Shown here: in pieces, positions 1-8,177 of the stretch
How the letters are laid out: every line of letters begins with the position of its first letter
Position numbering within the stretch: the stretch's first letter is position 1
Origin: Anaerolineaceae bacterium
Lineage (GTDB): Bacteria > Chloroflexota > Anaerolineae > Anaerolineales > Anaerolineaceae
DNA: 35,506 bases
Direction: 5' to 3'
Assembly: GCA_016936755.1 (NCBI GenBank)
Contig: JAFGXF010000073.1
Location: 1-35,506 of the forward strand
Made by a program: the position numbers and the translations under genes
Notes under the pieces: generated by a model
The model's input: only the letters and a program-made list of their open reading frames with translations
What the model was told of the DNA's origin: nothing
Databases searched by the model: none

Positions 1-993
1 GAGTGGCAGGCGGTGGGTGATCAGGGATTTTACATCGATGAGGTGTTTGGACACAAAACGAATGCTCGTCGGATAGGTGTGTGCCATGCGTCGAACCAGC
101 CGGATCGTCAACCCTTTTTGACGCACATTGGAAGCGTTGAATGACAGGCGGTCATCCTTGGGGATGCCGGTCAGGATCAGCCTGCCTCCCGGTCGCACGA
201 GCTCGGCTGCCTGTTCCGGGGTCTCATCGGCACCGGCAGCCTCAAAGACAACATCCACCCCCCGGCCTTCTGTCATGGATAGAATATCACCAACCGGGCT
301 GTGCCCGCCGGGATCAAAAACCGCATTTGCACAAAAATGGCGGGCAAATTCCCTGCGGTAGGCCAGCGGTTCGGTTATGTAAACCGCACTTGCCCCTGCC
401 AGCCTGGCAACAGCTCCGATCAACAGGCCGATCGGACCTGCCCCAAGAACAGCGACACTCTCACCGGGTTTAAGGTGCGCCAGGTTAACCGAGTGAAGCG
501 CCACGCCCAAAGGTTCCAGCATGGCGGCCTCTTCCGGACTGAAACCTTCCGGAAGTGCAAAGCAGTTGATCGCTGGCATGCTGGCGTATTCCGAGAACAC
601 GCCAGCAATGGGGGGCGTACCGCAGAACTTCACATGTGGGCAGAGGTTGGGATGACCCTTTTGACATTGTTCACATTTCCCACACGGAATGGCTGGATCC
701 ACCGCAACCAGGCTGCCTTCCTGGGCTTCGTTTACCCCGCCCTGGCTTTGAACAATGTATGCGGAGAATTCATGACCCATGATGGTTGGTTCTTTTACGA
801 TCTGGTTGCCGATCCGACCTTCATTGTAGTAGTGCACGTCTGAACCACAGATACCCACCGATGCGATCTTAAGCAGCACCTCGCCTTTGCCGGGTTTTGG
901 AACAGGTCGGGATTCAACGCGCATATCATGTATGCCATATAGAATGGCTGCCTGCATGGATCCTGGTGTGTTTGGGTTTACTATATGCGTCAT
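1..993 (-). CDS. Zinc-dependent alcohol/polyol dehydrogenase (MDR family), C-terminus beyond window
   Basis: This reading frame is open from an ATG at 993 to the window edge (331 codons), so the 3' end is missing. The translation shows the medium-chain dehydrogenase plan: a catalytic-zinc Cys in GICGSDVHYY, the GHE motif (MGHEFSAY), a structural-zinc cluster (CGKCEQCQKGHPNLC), then a Rossmann fold with GAGPIGLL. GSDVHYY together with the structural-zinc loop is typical of the sorbitol/L-iditol or threonine dehydrogenase branch, but the substrate cannot be fixed. An in-frame ATG at 957 is a second start candidate. I prefer 993 because an AGGA lies about 11 bases upstream, whereas the AGGA before 957 is too close. 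The gene is transcribed away from the iron locus and has no visible operon partner. Confidence 0.88.
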   Translation of the reverse strand, partial: MTHIVNPNTPGSMQAAILYGIHDMRVESRPVPKPGKGEVLLKIASVGICGSDVHYYNEGRIGNQIVKEPTIMGHEFSAYIVQSQGGVNEAQEGSLVAVDPAIPCGKCEQCQKGHPNLCPHVKFCGTPPIAGVFSEYASMPAINCFALPEGFSPEEAAMLEPLGVALHSVNLAHLKPGESVAVLGAGPIGLLIGAVARLAGASAVYITEPLAYRREFARHFCANAVFDPGGHSPVGDILSMTEGRGVDVVFEAAGADETPEQAAELVRPGGRLILTGIPKDDRLSFNASNVRQKGLTIRLVRRMAHTYPTSIRFVSKHLIDVKSLITHRLPL

Positions 994-1121
994 AATGCTA
1001 TTGTAGTCCTATTCCGGTGATATGTTGAGTTGTTTGAATACGAAACATCATCAGCCTGGCGGACGGGAAAATCCCTGCTTGCCTGGTTTAAATCGGTTGG
1101 TATGATCTATCCCATTAACCC

Positions 1122-1162
1122 CGGACGCCTTCAGAACAATCTTTCTGACCCGAAGGCGTCTG
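1122..1162. other. Imperfect hairpin downstream of the thrS remnant
   Basis: CGGACGCCTTC (1122-1132) pairs with GAAGGCGTCTG (1152-1162) with one wobble, leaving a 19-base loop. It lies just beyond the stop of the thrS fragment in that fragment's sense direction, so it may be the old thrS terminator. No clear T-run follows on either strand, so terminator function is uncertain. Confidence 0.4.
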
Positions 1163-1206
1163 GATCGTTCACATCTTGATCGCTAAAAGAGGTTTTTCGT
1201 GGTTGC

Positions 1207-1293
1207 TTATACCTTGCGTGAAATGTCATCCTTTGCACGGTCCAGAAAGTCTGAAATGGAGATCGGGCCCGGGTTTTCCCCGCTGCGCAGGCG
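1207..1293 (-). pseudogene. Degraded 3' fragment of a threonyl-tRNA synthetase gene
   Basis: Read on the minus strand, 28 codons plus a TAA stop encode a ThrRS C-terminus: it begins RLRSGENPGPISIS and ends AKDDISRKV-stop. The intact thrS in this window ends RLRSGENPGPIAIS...AKEDIQRKI-stop. About 20 of 28 residues are identical, and most differences are conservative or synonymous, so this is an old diverged allele rather than a recent copy. Upstream of these codons the homology stops abruptly and an in-frame TAA appears, so nothing functional is encoded. The orientation matches intact thrS, with the feo locus between the two. It is clearly homologous; how it arose is inference. Confidence 0.85.
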
Positions 1294-1565
1294 ATGTACG
1301 GGTTAAAAAATATCGCCACATCACTACAGCCGTTCGTGATGGAACCATAGCGGCATTGGAAATTATCCAGAAAACATATATCATCAGAATAGCAAAGGAT
1401 AACGATTATTAACAGGCATTCGTATTTATGGCATGTTCCCTGTTTGATCATGCTGTCATCCTTTTGTTAATCAGGCTGATCGTTCCAAGAAGTGAGTACT
1501 CCTATCAGGGAAAGGTCTACCCCCTCTATATAACCAGGAGATGATTCTTAAATCCATACAGGGTA

Positions 1566-1594
1566 TTGACAAATTCCGTGTCATATTGTAATAT
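1566..1594 (+). promoter_or_regulatory. Sigma-70-type promoter of the feo operon
   Basis: A consensus -35 TTGACA (1566-1571) is followed by a 17-base spacer and -10 TAATAT (1589-1594). The start codon of the DtxR-FeoA gene is about 45 bases downstream. The -10 box touches the iron-box palindromes, so repression by occlusion is likely. Confidence 0.8.
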
Positions 1595-1628
1595 AGGATA
1601 ACCTAATATTAAAATTAGGCTATACTAA
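1594..1628 (+). promoter_or_regulatory. Tandem DtxR/IdeR-like iron boxes
   Basis: Two palindromic sites follow each other: TAGGATAACCTA (1594-1605) and TTAGGCTATACTAA (1615-1628). Both resemble the known DtxR consensus of TTAGG half-sites facing CCTAA. The inner arms also form a perfect inverted repeat, CCTAAT (1602-1607) with ATTAGG (1614-1619). The sites overlap the -10 box and extend almost to the ribosome binding site. Because the operon encodes two DtxR-family proteins, iron-dependent autoregulation is the simplest reading. Confidence 0.72.
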
Positions 1629-1638
1629 TGGAGGTCTA

Positions 1639-2673
1639 TTGAACATTTCCATTTACTTACTATTATGGCTCATCCCACTTGTACTGTTAATGATGGGAGT
1701 TTGGTTTTTTAGGTCAGGCCCGGGGTCGCGATGGCTGGCTGGCAAAAAGATTAATCAACGCCAATTATTGGAAGATGCCCTGAAGCTGATTTTTAATTTG
1801 CAGCAGGATGGGAGACCACCTGATAAATTCCGGCTGGCAGTAGAGCTGAAACTAGATTTGCCAGCTGTTCAGGCATTGATTGCAAGGCTTGAAGCACAGG
1901 AATTGGTTGTGGCGCAACATGGCATACTAAGCTTGACCACCGAAGGTCAAAGATGGGCGCTCCAGGTTATACGGGCGCACCGCTTATGGGAGCGCTACCT
2001 GGCAGATGAGGCACGCATGCCATTGGAGAAAATACATTCCCAAGCCAACCTGCGTGAACACCACATGACTGTGGAAGAAGTTGATAGTCTGGATGCTGCG
2101 CTGGGCTACCCTGCGAGAGACCCACATGGTGATCCGATACCCACGGCTGCAGGGGTTTTACGCGATCTGAAAGATCGGACCCCATTAAACGAAATGAAAC
2201 CTGGTCAGCGTGGCAGAATCACCCATCTTGAAGACGATACACCGCTGGCATATGCTCAAATACTGGCTGAAGGTTTGTATGTGGGGCAGTTAATCAGTGT
2301 TCAAGAAAATAATCGGGAACGGGTGGTATTGAGTGATGATTCAAACCAGTTCGTTTTAGCTCAGGCTATTGCCGAGAATGTCTCTGTGCATTTGGAAGCT
2401 CCTAAAAAAACTGCTGATCCATCGATAATCCCTTTGGGAAATCTGCCAAGTCAATTGCAAGCTGAGATCGTCCATATCGATGATCGTTGCCAGGGCTACA
2501 CCCGGCGCCGTTTTCTGGACTTGGGGTTGACGCCTGGAACAATGATTTATCCTGAGCTGGAAAATCCATTCAAAGATCCACGTGCGTACCGACTACGTGG
2601 CACGTTGATCGCACTTCGACATAACCAGGCATCCTATATATGGGTGCGACCTCTCTCAAATGAAATTCAATAA
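1639..2673 (+). CDS. Membrane-anchored DtxR-family metal-dependent regulator fused to FeoA domain(s)
   Basis: This 344-residue protein starts at a TTG preceded by GGAGG with a 4-base gap. Residues about 4-25 form one hydrophobic helix, which is unusual for a DtxR protein. Next come a winged helix (about 45-110), then the DtxR dimerisation and metal-binding region, with HRLWERYL, a Glu/His-rich NLREHH stretch and DPHGDPIP. An SH3/FeoA-like segment follows (about 185-255), then a second FeoA-type domain (about 270-340, with RRRFLDLGLTPGT). FeoA is normally a small partner of FeoB; here it seems to be supplied by the regulator. The protein opens the feo operon behind iron-box operators, so it probably senses Fe(II) and represses its own operon. 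Membrane tethering is inferred from the N-terminal helix. Confidence 0.82.
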   Translation: MNISIYLLLWLIPLVLLMMGVWFFRSGPGSRWLAGKKINQRQLLEDALKLIFNLQQDGRPPDKFRLAVELKLDLPAVQALIARLEAQELVVAQHGILSLTTEGQRWALQVIRAHRLWERYLADEARMPLEKIHSQANLREHHMTVEEVDSLDAALGYPARDPHGDPIPTAAGVLRDLKDRTPLNEMKPGQRGRITHLEDDTPLAYAQILAEGLYVGQLISVQENNRERVVLSDDSNQFVLAQAIAENVSVHLEAPKKTADPSIIPLGNLPSQLQAEIVHIDDRCQGYTRRRFLDLGLTPGTMIYPELENPFKDPRAYRLRGTLIALRHNQASYIWVRPLSNEIQ

Positions 2674-2682
2674 TATTGATGG

Positions 2683-3516
2683 ATGGTAAAAATGGTAAAA
2701 AGAATTTCTTCCCCTTGTGCCGACTGCCCCTCAAATGTTGATTTGGAACAGATGGGTGTGAAACTGGGTAAATTTGACAGGGTGGTGGCCCTGGCGGGTA
2801 ATCCCAATACTGGAAAATCAACCATATTTAACCGATTGACCGGTTTAAAACAGCATACTGGTAATTGGCCCGGCAAGACCGTGACTCGCGCCGAAGGAGG
2901 TTATGAATTCAACGGTGTGAAGTACAAGTTGGTCGACCTGCCAGGTACCTATTCACTCCTCTCGGTATCGCAGGATGAAGAGGTGGCGCGTAATTTTATA
3001 CTCTTCGGCCAACCTGATTGCACGGTCGTAGTCACTGATGCAACTGCCTTGAACCGTAACCTGAACCTGGCATTACAGGTAATGGAAATAACAGATAAGG
3101 TGGTGATTGCAGTTAATATGATGGATGAAGCCCATCGTAAAGGCATCACTCTGGATACCCGAAGTTTGTCGCGTGATATGGGGGTGCCGGTCATTCCAGT
3201 CACAGCGCGTACCGGTGAGGGTATGCAGACCTTATTGGTTACTATTGCTGACGTGATTAATGGAAAAATCCGTACCAAACCACTCCGTGTTGAAGGTTCA
3301 GTTGAAATGAAACATGCTGTATCCGAGTTAAGTACCCAAATCGAAAAATTGTATCCCAACACACCGAATGCACGATGGCTTGCAATTCGCCTGCTGGATG
3401 GCGATGAACGTGTGGAGAAGGCGATCTTAAGCGGTGAAATCGCAAAATTGGTGAGGTCCCAGAAACGTGCAGATATTAGGTTCAGCAAAAAGATGGCTGT
3501 CGAAGGACACCAATAG
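2683..3516 (+). CDS. feoB: FeoB N-terminal GTPase (G domain as a separate protein)
   Basis: This 277-residue protein is the cytosolic G-protein part of the ferrous iron transporter. The G1 P-loop GNPNTGKST is at about 39-47, the G2 region has HTGNWPGKTV, G3 is DLPGTYSL at about 85-92, and G4 NMMD at about 145-148. The tail from about 200 fits the FeoB helical (GDI-like) domain. A CxxC (PCADCP) sits near the N-terminus before the G domain. The protein ends before any membrane helix and the permease is a separate gene 9 bases downstream, so FeoB is split. The ATG at 2683 has only a weak purine-rich Shine-Dalgarno; an in-frame ATG at 2692 is an alternative. It is presumably translationally coupled to the upstream gene (9-base gap). 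Confidence 0.92.
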   Translation: MVKMVKRISSPCADCPSNVDLEQMGVKLGKFDRVVALAGNPNTGKSTIFNRLTGLKQHTGNWPGKTVTRAEGGYEFNGVKYKLVDLPGTYSLLSVSQDEEVARNFILFGQPDCTVVVTDATALNRNLNLALQVMEITDKVVIAVNMMDEAHRKGITLDTRSLSRDMGVPVIPVTARTGEGMQTLLVTIADVINGKIRTKPLRVEGSVEMKHAVSELSTQIEKLYPNTPNARWLAIRLLDGDERVEKAILSGEIAKLVRSQKRADIRFSKKMAVEGHQ

Positions 3517-3525
3517 GAGTCATTG

Positions 3526-4923
3526 ATGAATTCAACCCTCACCCCCCAAGCTGTTCTTGACCGTGCTGAATCCCTGCGGCCGAAGCTCTCCAGTGGTTTT
3601 CGTGACGAGATAGTCAAATCACTTTATGCAGAGGTGGAGCGTATTACACGCCGCTCTGTGAAAATCGGTCCGAAGAAAAAATGGGATTTTGATCAAAAAA
3701 TCGATCGACTGGTAACCTCTCCCGTTCTGGGTTTGCTCATCATGTTGCTAATACTGATGGCGGTTTTTTGGGTGACCATCGTTGGGGCTAACGTACCCTC
3801 GGGGCTGATTGCAGACTTCCTTTTCTTTATAGAAGAGAAGGCCGCAGATCTATTTACGAATATCGGATTTCCCTGGTGGGTAACCGGTTTCCTGTGGCAT
3901 GGAGTATTCAGGGGGCTGGCATGGGTGATAGCAGTGATGTTACCACCGATGGCAATCTTTTTTCCGATATTTACCATATTGGAAGATCTGGGTTACCTGC
4001 CGAGGGTGGCTTTTAACCTGGATTGGTTGTTTAAACGTGTTGGGGCACATGGTAAACAATCTCTGACCATGGCCATGGGGTTTGGCTGCAACGCAGCCGG
4101 GGTTATATCTGCCCGGGTGATTGATTCTCCGCGTGAACGTCTGATTGCCATACTGACGAATAACTTTGTTCCCTGCAATGGTCGTTTCCCTACGATCATC
4201 ATGCTGGCCACGGTCTTTGTTGCCGCGGCCTTCCCGCCGTTGGTGGCTTCTTTTGTTGCCGCAGGTACAGTATTGGGGGTTGTTTTGGTGGGCGTCTTTT
4301 TCACCTTGTTGGTTTCTTGGGGGCTCTCAAATACGATATTAAAAGGTGAGGCCTCTGCCTTTACGCTTGAGTTGCCACCCTACCGGCGACCAAATATCGG
4401 ACAAATTTTATATACTTCGCTGATTGACCGTACTATCTTCGTTCTATGGCGTGCTGTACAGGTGGCTGCACCAGCCGGTGCAATCATATGGATTTTAGGC
4501 AATATCTTCGTAGGCGACCTTAGTTTGGCTCAACATGTTGCTGATTTCCTTGACCCACTTGGAATACTGATTGGCTTGGATGGTGTAATCCTTTTGGCGT
4601 ATATTATCGCGATCCCGGCCAACGAAATTGTTGTACCGACGATGATGATGGTATATATGGGCGTTGGTATGATGACAGATATTCCCGATCTGGGCTCGCT
4701 GCGTGCGTTACTTGTCGATGGCCACGGTTGGACATTGTTGACTGCAGTCAATATGATGTTGTTTTCACTTTTACACAACCCCTGCGCTACAACAGTTTTA
4801 ACCATATACAAGGAAACGAAGAGTTATAAATGGACCATTCTCGGTTTTGTAATTCCCCTGGCCCTGTCTTTTTTGGTGACTTTTTTGGTTGCCGCAATCG
4901 TGCGTCTGCTTGGAGGTGGATAA
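3526..4923 (+). CDS. feoB: FeoB membrane permease domain
   Basis: This 465-residue polytopic protein corresponds to the C-terminal permease of FeoB. After a cytosolic lead of about 65 residues come many hydrophobic helices carrying two FeoB gate regions: GFGCNAAGVISARV followed by NNFVPCNGRFP, and later IPANEIVVPTMMM. Near the end, HNPCATTVLTIYKE matches the conserved FeoB C-terminus. The conserved Cys residues lie within these segments. I chose the ATG at 3526 because AGGAG sits 6 bases upstream; a TTG at 3523 is in frame but worse placed. With the preceding GTPase gene it should rebuild a two-chain FeoB for Fe(II) import across the inner membrane. Confidence 0.92.
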   Translation: MNSTLTPQAVLDRAESLRPKLSSGFRDEIVKSLYAEVERITRRSVKIGPKKKWDFDQKIDRLVTSPVLGLLIMLLILMAVFWVTIVGANVPSGLIADFLFFIEEKAADLFTNIGFPWWVTGFLWHGVFRGLAWVIAVMLPPMAIFFPIFTILEDLGYLPRVAFNLDWLFKRVGAHGKQSLTMAMGFGCNAAGVISARVIDSPRERLIAILTNNFVPCNGRFPTIIMLATVFVAAAFPPLVASFVAAGTVLGVVLVGVFFTLLVSWGLSNTILKGEASAFTLELPPYRRPNIGQILYTSLIDRTIFVLWRAVQVAAPAGAIIWILGNIFVGDLSLAQHVADFLDPLGILIGLDGVILLAYIIAIPANEIVVPTMMMVYMGVGMMTDIPDLGSLRALLVDGHGWTLLTAVNMMLFSLLHNPCATTVLTIYKETKSYKWTILGFVIPLALSFLVTFLVAAIVRLLGGG

Positions 4924-4924
4924 C

Positions 4925-5614
4925 ATGAAAAAAAGAGGTGATGAAGGGTTAAGTCACTCGGTTCAGGATTATCTTAAGATCATCTATATGCAAACCCAAA
5001 ATGGGCAGTACACCAGCACGGTGGCTATCGCAACAGCGTTTGGTATTCGATCGGCATCGGTCACGAACATGCTGCAGCGATTGGCTGAAACCCAGCCAAC
5101 CCTTGTGGTTTATCGCAAGCATCATGGCGTTAAACTGACACCAGAGGGTGAGAAGGAAGCTCTTCAAATCATAAGGCGGCACCGTTTGTTGGAACAATTC
5201 CTCTACCAGGTTCTGGAGTACCCGCTGGGAGATATCCATGACGAAGCTGAGAGATTGGAACATGTCATTTCACCTTTTTTTGTGGAACGCATCAACACAT
5301 TAATGAAGAGCCCTGCTTTCGACCCACATGGACACCCGATACCGGATCGTGATTTGAACCTGAACGATTCAAGAAAACTGGCCTTGCTTTCAGAGTTGCA
5401 GCTGGGTCAAAAAGGGTTGGTTCGCTTGATTACAGACCGTTATACCGATTTTCTGGTTTACCTAACCACGATTGGAATTAACACCGGTACTGAGTTGAAG
5501 ATCGTCCAAACCAATTCATATGATGGCACTCAACAGGTCGAGATTGTGGGTACCGGTCAGCTTCAGGTATTCAGCAAGGCAATCAGCGAAAGTATTCACG
5601 TGGAACTCGTGTGA
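4925..5614 (+). CDS. DtxR/MntR-family metal-dependent transcriptional regulator
   Basis: This is a 229-residue soluble DtxR-type protein. It has an N-terminal winged helix (HSVQDYLKIIYMQ...; TVAIATAFGIRSASVTNMLQRLAE), then dimerisation and metal-binding residues (HRLLEQFLYQ, HDEAERLEHVIS, DPHGHPIP), then a C-terminal SH3/FeoA-like domain (about 150-229). The ATG at 4925 follows GGAGGTGG with good spacing and lies one base after the permease stop. It is the last gene of the feo operon. Unlike the first gene it has no membrane helix. It is a candidate repressor for the boxes at 1594-1628, but a manganese role (MntR-like) cannot be excluded. Confidence 0.88.
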   Translation: MKKRGDEGLSHSVQDYLKIIYMQTQNGQYTSTVAIATAFGIRSASVTNMLQRLAETQPTLVVYRKHHGVKLTPEGEKEALQIIRRHRLLEQFLYQVLEYPLGDIHDEAERLEHVISPFFVERINTLMKSPAFDPHGHPIPDRDLNLNDSRKLALLSELQLGQKGLVRLITDRYTDFLVYLTTIGINTGTELKIVQTNSYDGTQQVEIVGTGQLQVFSKAISESIHVELV

Positions 5615-5956
5615 GCCACTCGCCCTCGATAAGAACATAGTCATCTCGATAAGGTGGGAATTACCACCCTTATGACGGTAAGTGAGCCCCGGCCCCTCTT
5701 TCGAGATTCTCATTACTGATCATAAGCATAAACGAGCCTTTTTTGTTTTGTTATTGGACAATAAAGGTTTTCTTTTTGCTTTAAAAAGAATCTGCCACAT
5801 CGCTCCCGGGTATGGGGTGGAGACGCGCTTCTGTGGCAGTGATTCAGTATTTGGGTCGAGAATTGAGTTGATGACAGGGTTCTTTTTATCTGTTTTATCT
5901 TGCTGGAATGGGCGTTCCACCAAGGCTATATAATAGATAAACTCACTACTCCTTGA
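5615..5956. other. Convergent intergenic region with hairpins
   Basis: This gap separates the feo operon and thrS, which converge. AAGGTGG (5651-5657) can pair with CCACCCTT (5664-5671), with one bulge. A larger stem pairs GAATCTGCCACA (5788-5799) with TGTGGCAGTGATTC (5832-5845), giving about 12 pairs with a 2-base bulge and a G/C-rich loop of about 32 bases. T-rich stretches lie at 5737-5780. I see no convincing gene here. Confidence 0.5.
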
Positions 5957-7741
5957 TTAAATTTTTCTCTGGATATCTTCCTTGGCGCGCTCGATGAAAG
6001 TGGAAATGGCAATCGGTCCGGGATTTTCACCACTTCGAAGGCGCAAAGACACCTGGTTGTTTTCAATCTCCTTGTCGCCTATGACCAGCATATAGGGGAT
6101 CTTCTGGTTTTGTGCATCCCGGATCTTGGCGTTCATGCGCTCCGAGCGGTCATCCACCATGACGCGCAAGCCCGCTTTGCGAAGTTGCACGGCTGTGTCT
6201 TTGGCATACTCGAAATGACGGTCAGCGATCGGGATCATTGCCACCTGGATGGGTGACAGCCATACCGGAAATGCGCCGCCATAATGTTCGATCAGAACAC
6301 CGAAAAAGCGTTCCAGGCTGCCGAGCAGGGCGCGATGAACCATATACGGCCGTTGGGGCTGACCATCCTCGCCGATGAATTTCAGATCGAAGCGCTCCGG
6401 ATTATTGAAATCGAACTGAATGGTCGAGAGCTGCCACTCGCGACCGAGGGCGTCGTTCACTTTCAGATCGATCTTGGGCCCGTAAAAAGCCCCTCCACCC
6501 TGATCAACCTGGTAGTCGATCCCGGAACGCTTGAGGGAGTCTTCCAAGGCTGCCTCTGCCGCCAGCCATCGTTCAGGCTCACCCACTGACTTTTCCGGCT
6601 TGGTGCTGAGGTATGCATTGATGGAAGCAAATCCGAAACTGCGCAGGATGTGCAGGCTGAAATCCAACACAAAATCGATCTCGGCCGGCATCTGGTCGGG
6701 GCGGCAGAAATGGTGGGCATCGTCCTGGGTGAAACCGCGGACGCGCATCAGGCCGTGTAACACACCACTGCGTTCGTACCGGTAAACAGTGCCTTCCTCT
6801 GCATAACGGATGGGCAGATCCCGGTAGGATCGGATCGAATTCTTGTAAATGTGAATATGGAAGGGGCAGTTCATCGGTTTCAAGTAGAACTGCTGACCGT
6901 CGATATCGAGCGGTGAGTACATGTTCTCCTTGTAGAATCCCAGATGGCCGCTGGTCTCCCATAATTGTGCTTTCCCGATATGCGGTGTGTATACAAAGTC
7001 ATACCCGTTGGCTTCATGCTCTTCCGACCAGAAATTTTCGATGATTTTGCGAATCTTGCCACCCTTGGGATGCCACAGGATCAAACCAGCGCCGATCTCA
7101 TCCACCACACTGTACAGATCGAGATCCTGGCCCAGCTTGCGGTGATCGCGTTTTTTAGCCTCTTCCATGCGCCACAGGTAGTCTTTCAATTCATCCGGGG
7201 TATTCCAGGCGGTGCCGTAGATGCGCTGCAGCATGGGGCGTTTTTCATCTCCGCGCCAGTAGGCACCGGCGACCGATAATAACTTGATGGCAGACGGATT
7301 GATCTGCGTGGTAACCTCCACATGCGGGCCGCGACAGAGGTCGGTGAAATTGCCCTGCGTGTAGAGGGAGATCTCAGGCTTTTCCTGGGTCGGGTTGCCG
7401 TCCTCATCCAGCTCACCTGCTTCCAGTCCGTCGATCAATTCCAGCTTGAACGGCTGATCCTTGAATATCGCTTTCGCCTCATCTGCGCTGACCACTTTGC
7501 GCTCGAATTTGCCCTTGGTCTGGATGAGCCCGCGCATTCTTTTTTCGATGGATTCAAGATCCTCGGGTGTCAGCGGACGCGGAAGGTCGAAGTCATAATA
7601 GAATCCGTCCTCGATCGCGGGCCCAATCGCAAACTTGGCTTCCGGGAATTTCTCCAGCACCGCCTCTGCCATGATATGGGCGGCAGAATGGCGGATGCGA
7701 TATAACGCCGATTCCTCATATTGTTCTTTTTTTTCTGACAT
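5957..7741 (-). CDS. thrS: Threonyl-tRNA synthetase lacking the TGS domain
   Basis: This 594-residue class II synthetase charges tRNA-Thr. It begins almost directly with the second N-terminal (editing-type) domain, HSAAHIMAEAVL and later DLCRGPHVEV, so the usual TGS domain of about 60 residues is absent. The catalytic core shows the zinc ligand in MNCPFHIHIY, motif 2 around YRYERSGVLHGLMRVRGFTQDDAHHFC, and motif 3 HRALLGSLERFFG. The anticodon-binding domain follows to the end. I chose the ATG at 7741 because GGAGGAG precedes it directly; a longer in-frame start at 7759 has no such site and would begin inside the ribosome-binding region. A T-box leader lies upstream. The 3' end has a diverged partial duplicate at 1207-1293. 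Confidence 0.97.
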   Translation of the reverse strand: MSEKKEQYEESALYRIRHSAAHIMAEAVLEKFPEAKFAIGPAIEDGFYYDFDLPRPLTPEDLESIEKRMRGLIQTKGKFERKVVSADEAKAIFKDQPFKLELIDGLEAGELDEDGNPTQEKPEISLYTQGNFTDLCRGPHVEVTTQINPSAIKLLSVAGAYWRGDEKRPMLQRIYGTAWNTPDELKDYLWRMEEAKKRDHRKLGQDLDLYSVVDEIGAGLILWHPKGGKIRKIIENFWSEEHEANGYDFVYTPHIGKAQLWETSGHLGFYKENMYSPLDIDGQQFYLKPMNCPFHIHIYKNSIRSYRDLPIRYAEEGTVYRYERSGVLHGLMRVRGFTQDDAHHFCRPDQMPAEIDFVLDFSLHILRSFGFASINAYLSTKPEKSVGEPERWLAAEAALEDSLKRSGIDYQVDQGGGAFYGPKIDLKVNDALGREWQLSTIQFDFNNPERFDLKFIGEDGQPQRPYMVHRALLGSLERFFGVLIEHYGGAFPVWLSPIQVAMIPIADRHFEYAKDTAVQLRKAGLRVMVDDRSERMNAKIRDAQNQKIPYMLVIGDKEIENNQVSLRLRSGENPGPIAISTFIERAKEDIQRKI

Positions 7742-7770
7742 GATCTCCTCCAAAAACAAAACGTGTAATT

Positions 7771-8016
7771 AAAGAAAAGACTCTCATCCCTTCTGGGGCG
7801 AGAGTAAGTTTGTCACGCGGTTCCACCCAGATTAACCCATAAAAGCATGGATCATCTCTGAAGACTGATAACGGGGTCAGCCGTTCACCATACTTGGGTT
7901 AGGACCCTTTCCGGATCAAGCTGGCAGGTGGTTTTCATCACGGTACCAGGAACTTTCAGCCTGTGGTTCCTATTCTCTGACAGTATTGCCGTGATTACTC
8001 GTCCTGGTCAAAGCTT
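7771..8016 (-). promoter_or_regulatory. T-box riboswitch with intrinsic terminator (thrS leader)
   Basis: The hallmark T-box sequence GGGTGGAACCGCG lies on the minus strand at 7828-7816, between intact thrS and its promoter. Downstream, ACTCTC (7805-7800) pairs with GAGAGT (7785-7780) through a GC-rich stem, followed by CTTTTCTTT, giving the terminator. The upstream part has stem-I-like sequences, including GGACGAGTA and an AGAGAA motif. An ACC threonine codon in GAAAACCACC (about 7932-7930) is the likely specifier. The leader would read uncharged tRNA-Thr and permit thrS expression when it accumulates. The exact 5' boundary is approximate. Confidence 0.9.
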
Positions 8017-8030
8017 TTATTATATATTTG

Positions 8031-8036
8031 ATTATA
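8031..8036 (-). promoter_or_regulatory. Probable -10 box of the thrS T-box transcript
   Basis: TATAAT on the minus strand lies about 15 bases before the expected T-box start. I do not see a convincing -35 at 16-18 bases, so only the -10 is called. Confidence 0.5.
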
Positions 8037-8177
8037 CACTAAAAATGTCACAAACCATTTTTACTGTTGGGATCAGTGGCATTTCGACTTAGGAAGGATG
8101 GTTCATTTCAATCATCAAATTGAAGCGCGGAACCGGCCGGGAATCTATTCACCCTTTCCTTAAATGCATCGGCTAGT

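Noticed and set aside
1131-1451. 106-codon minus-strand open frame over the thrS remnant
   Set aside because: It runs in a different frame from the ThrRS homology, has no Shine-Dalgarno and shows no family features.
2949-3617. 222-codon minus-strand frame opposite feoB
   Set aside because: It is antisense to the clear FeoB GTPase motifs and basic/Ser-rich as expected of a shadow frame.
5682-5933. 83-codon plus-strand frame in the feo-thrS gap
   Set aside because: Low-complexity T-rich sequence with no Shine-Dalgarno; hairpins explain the visible structure better.
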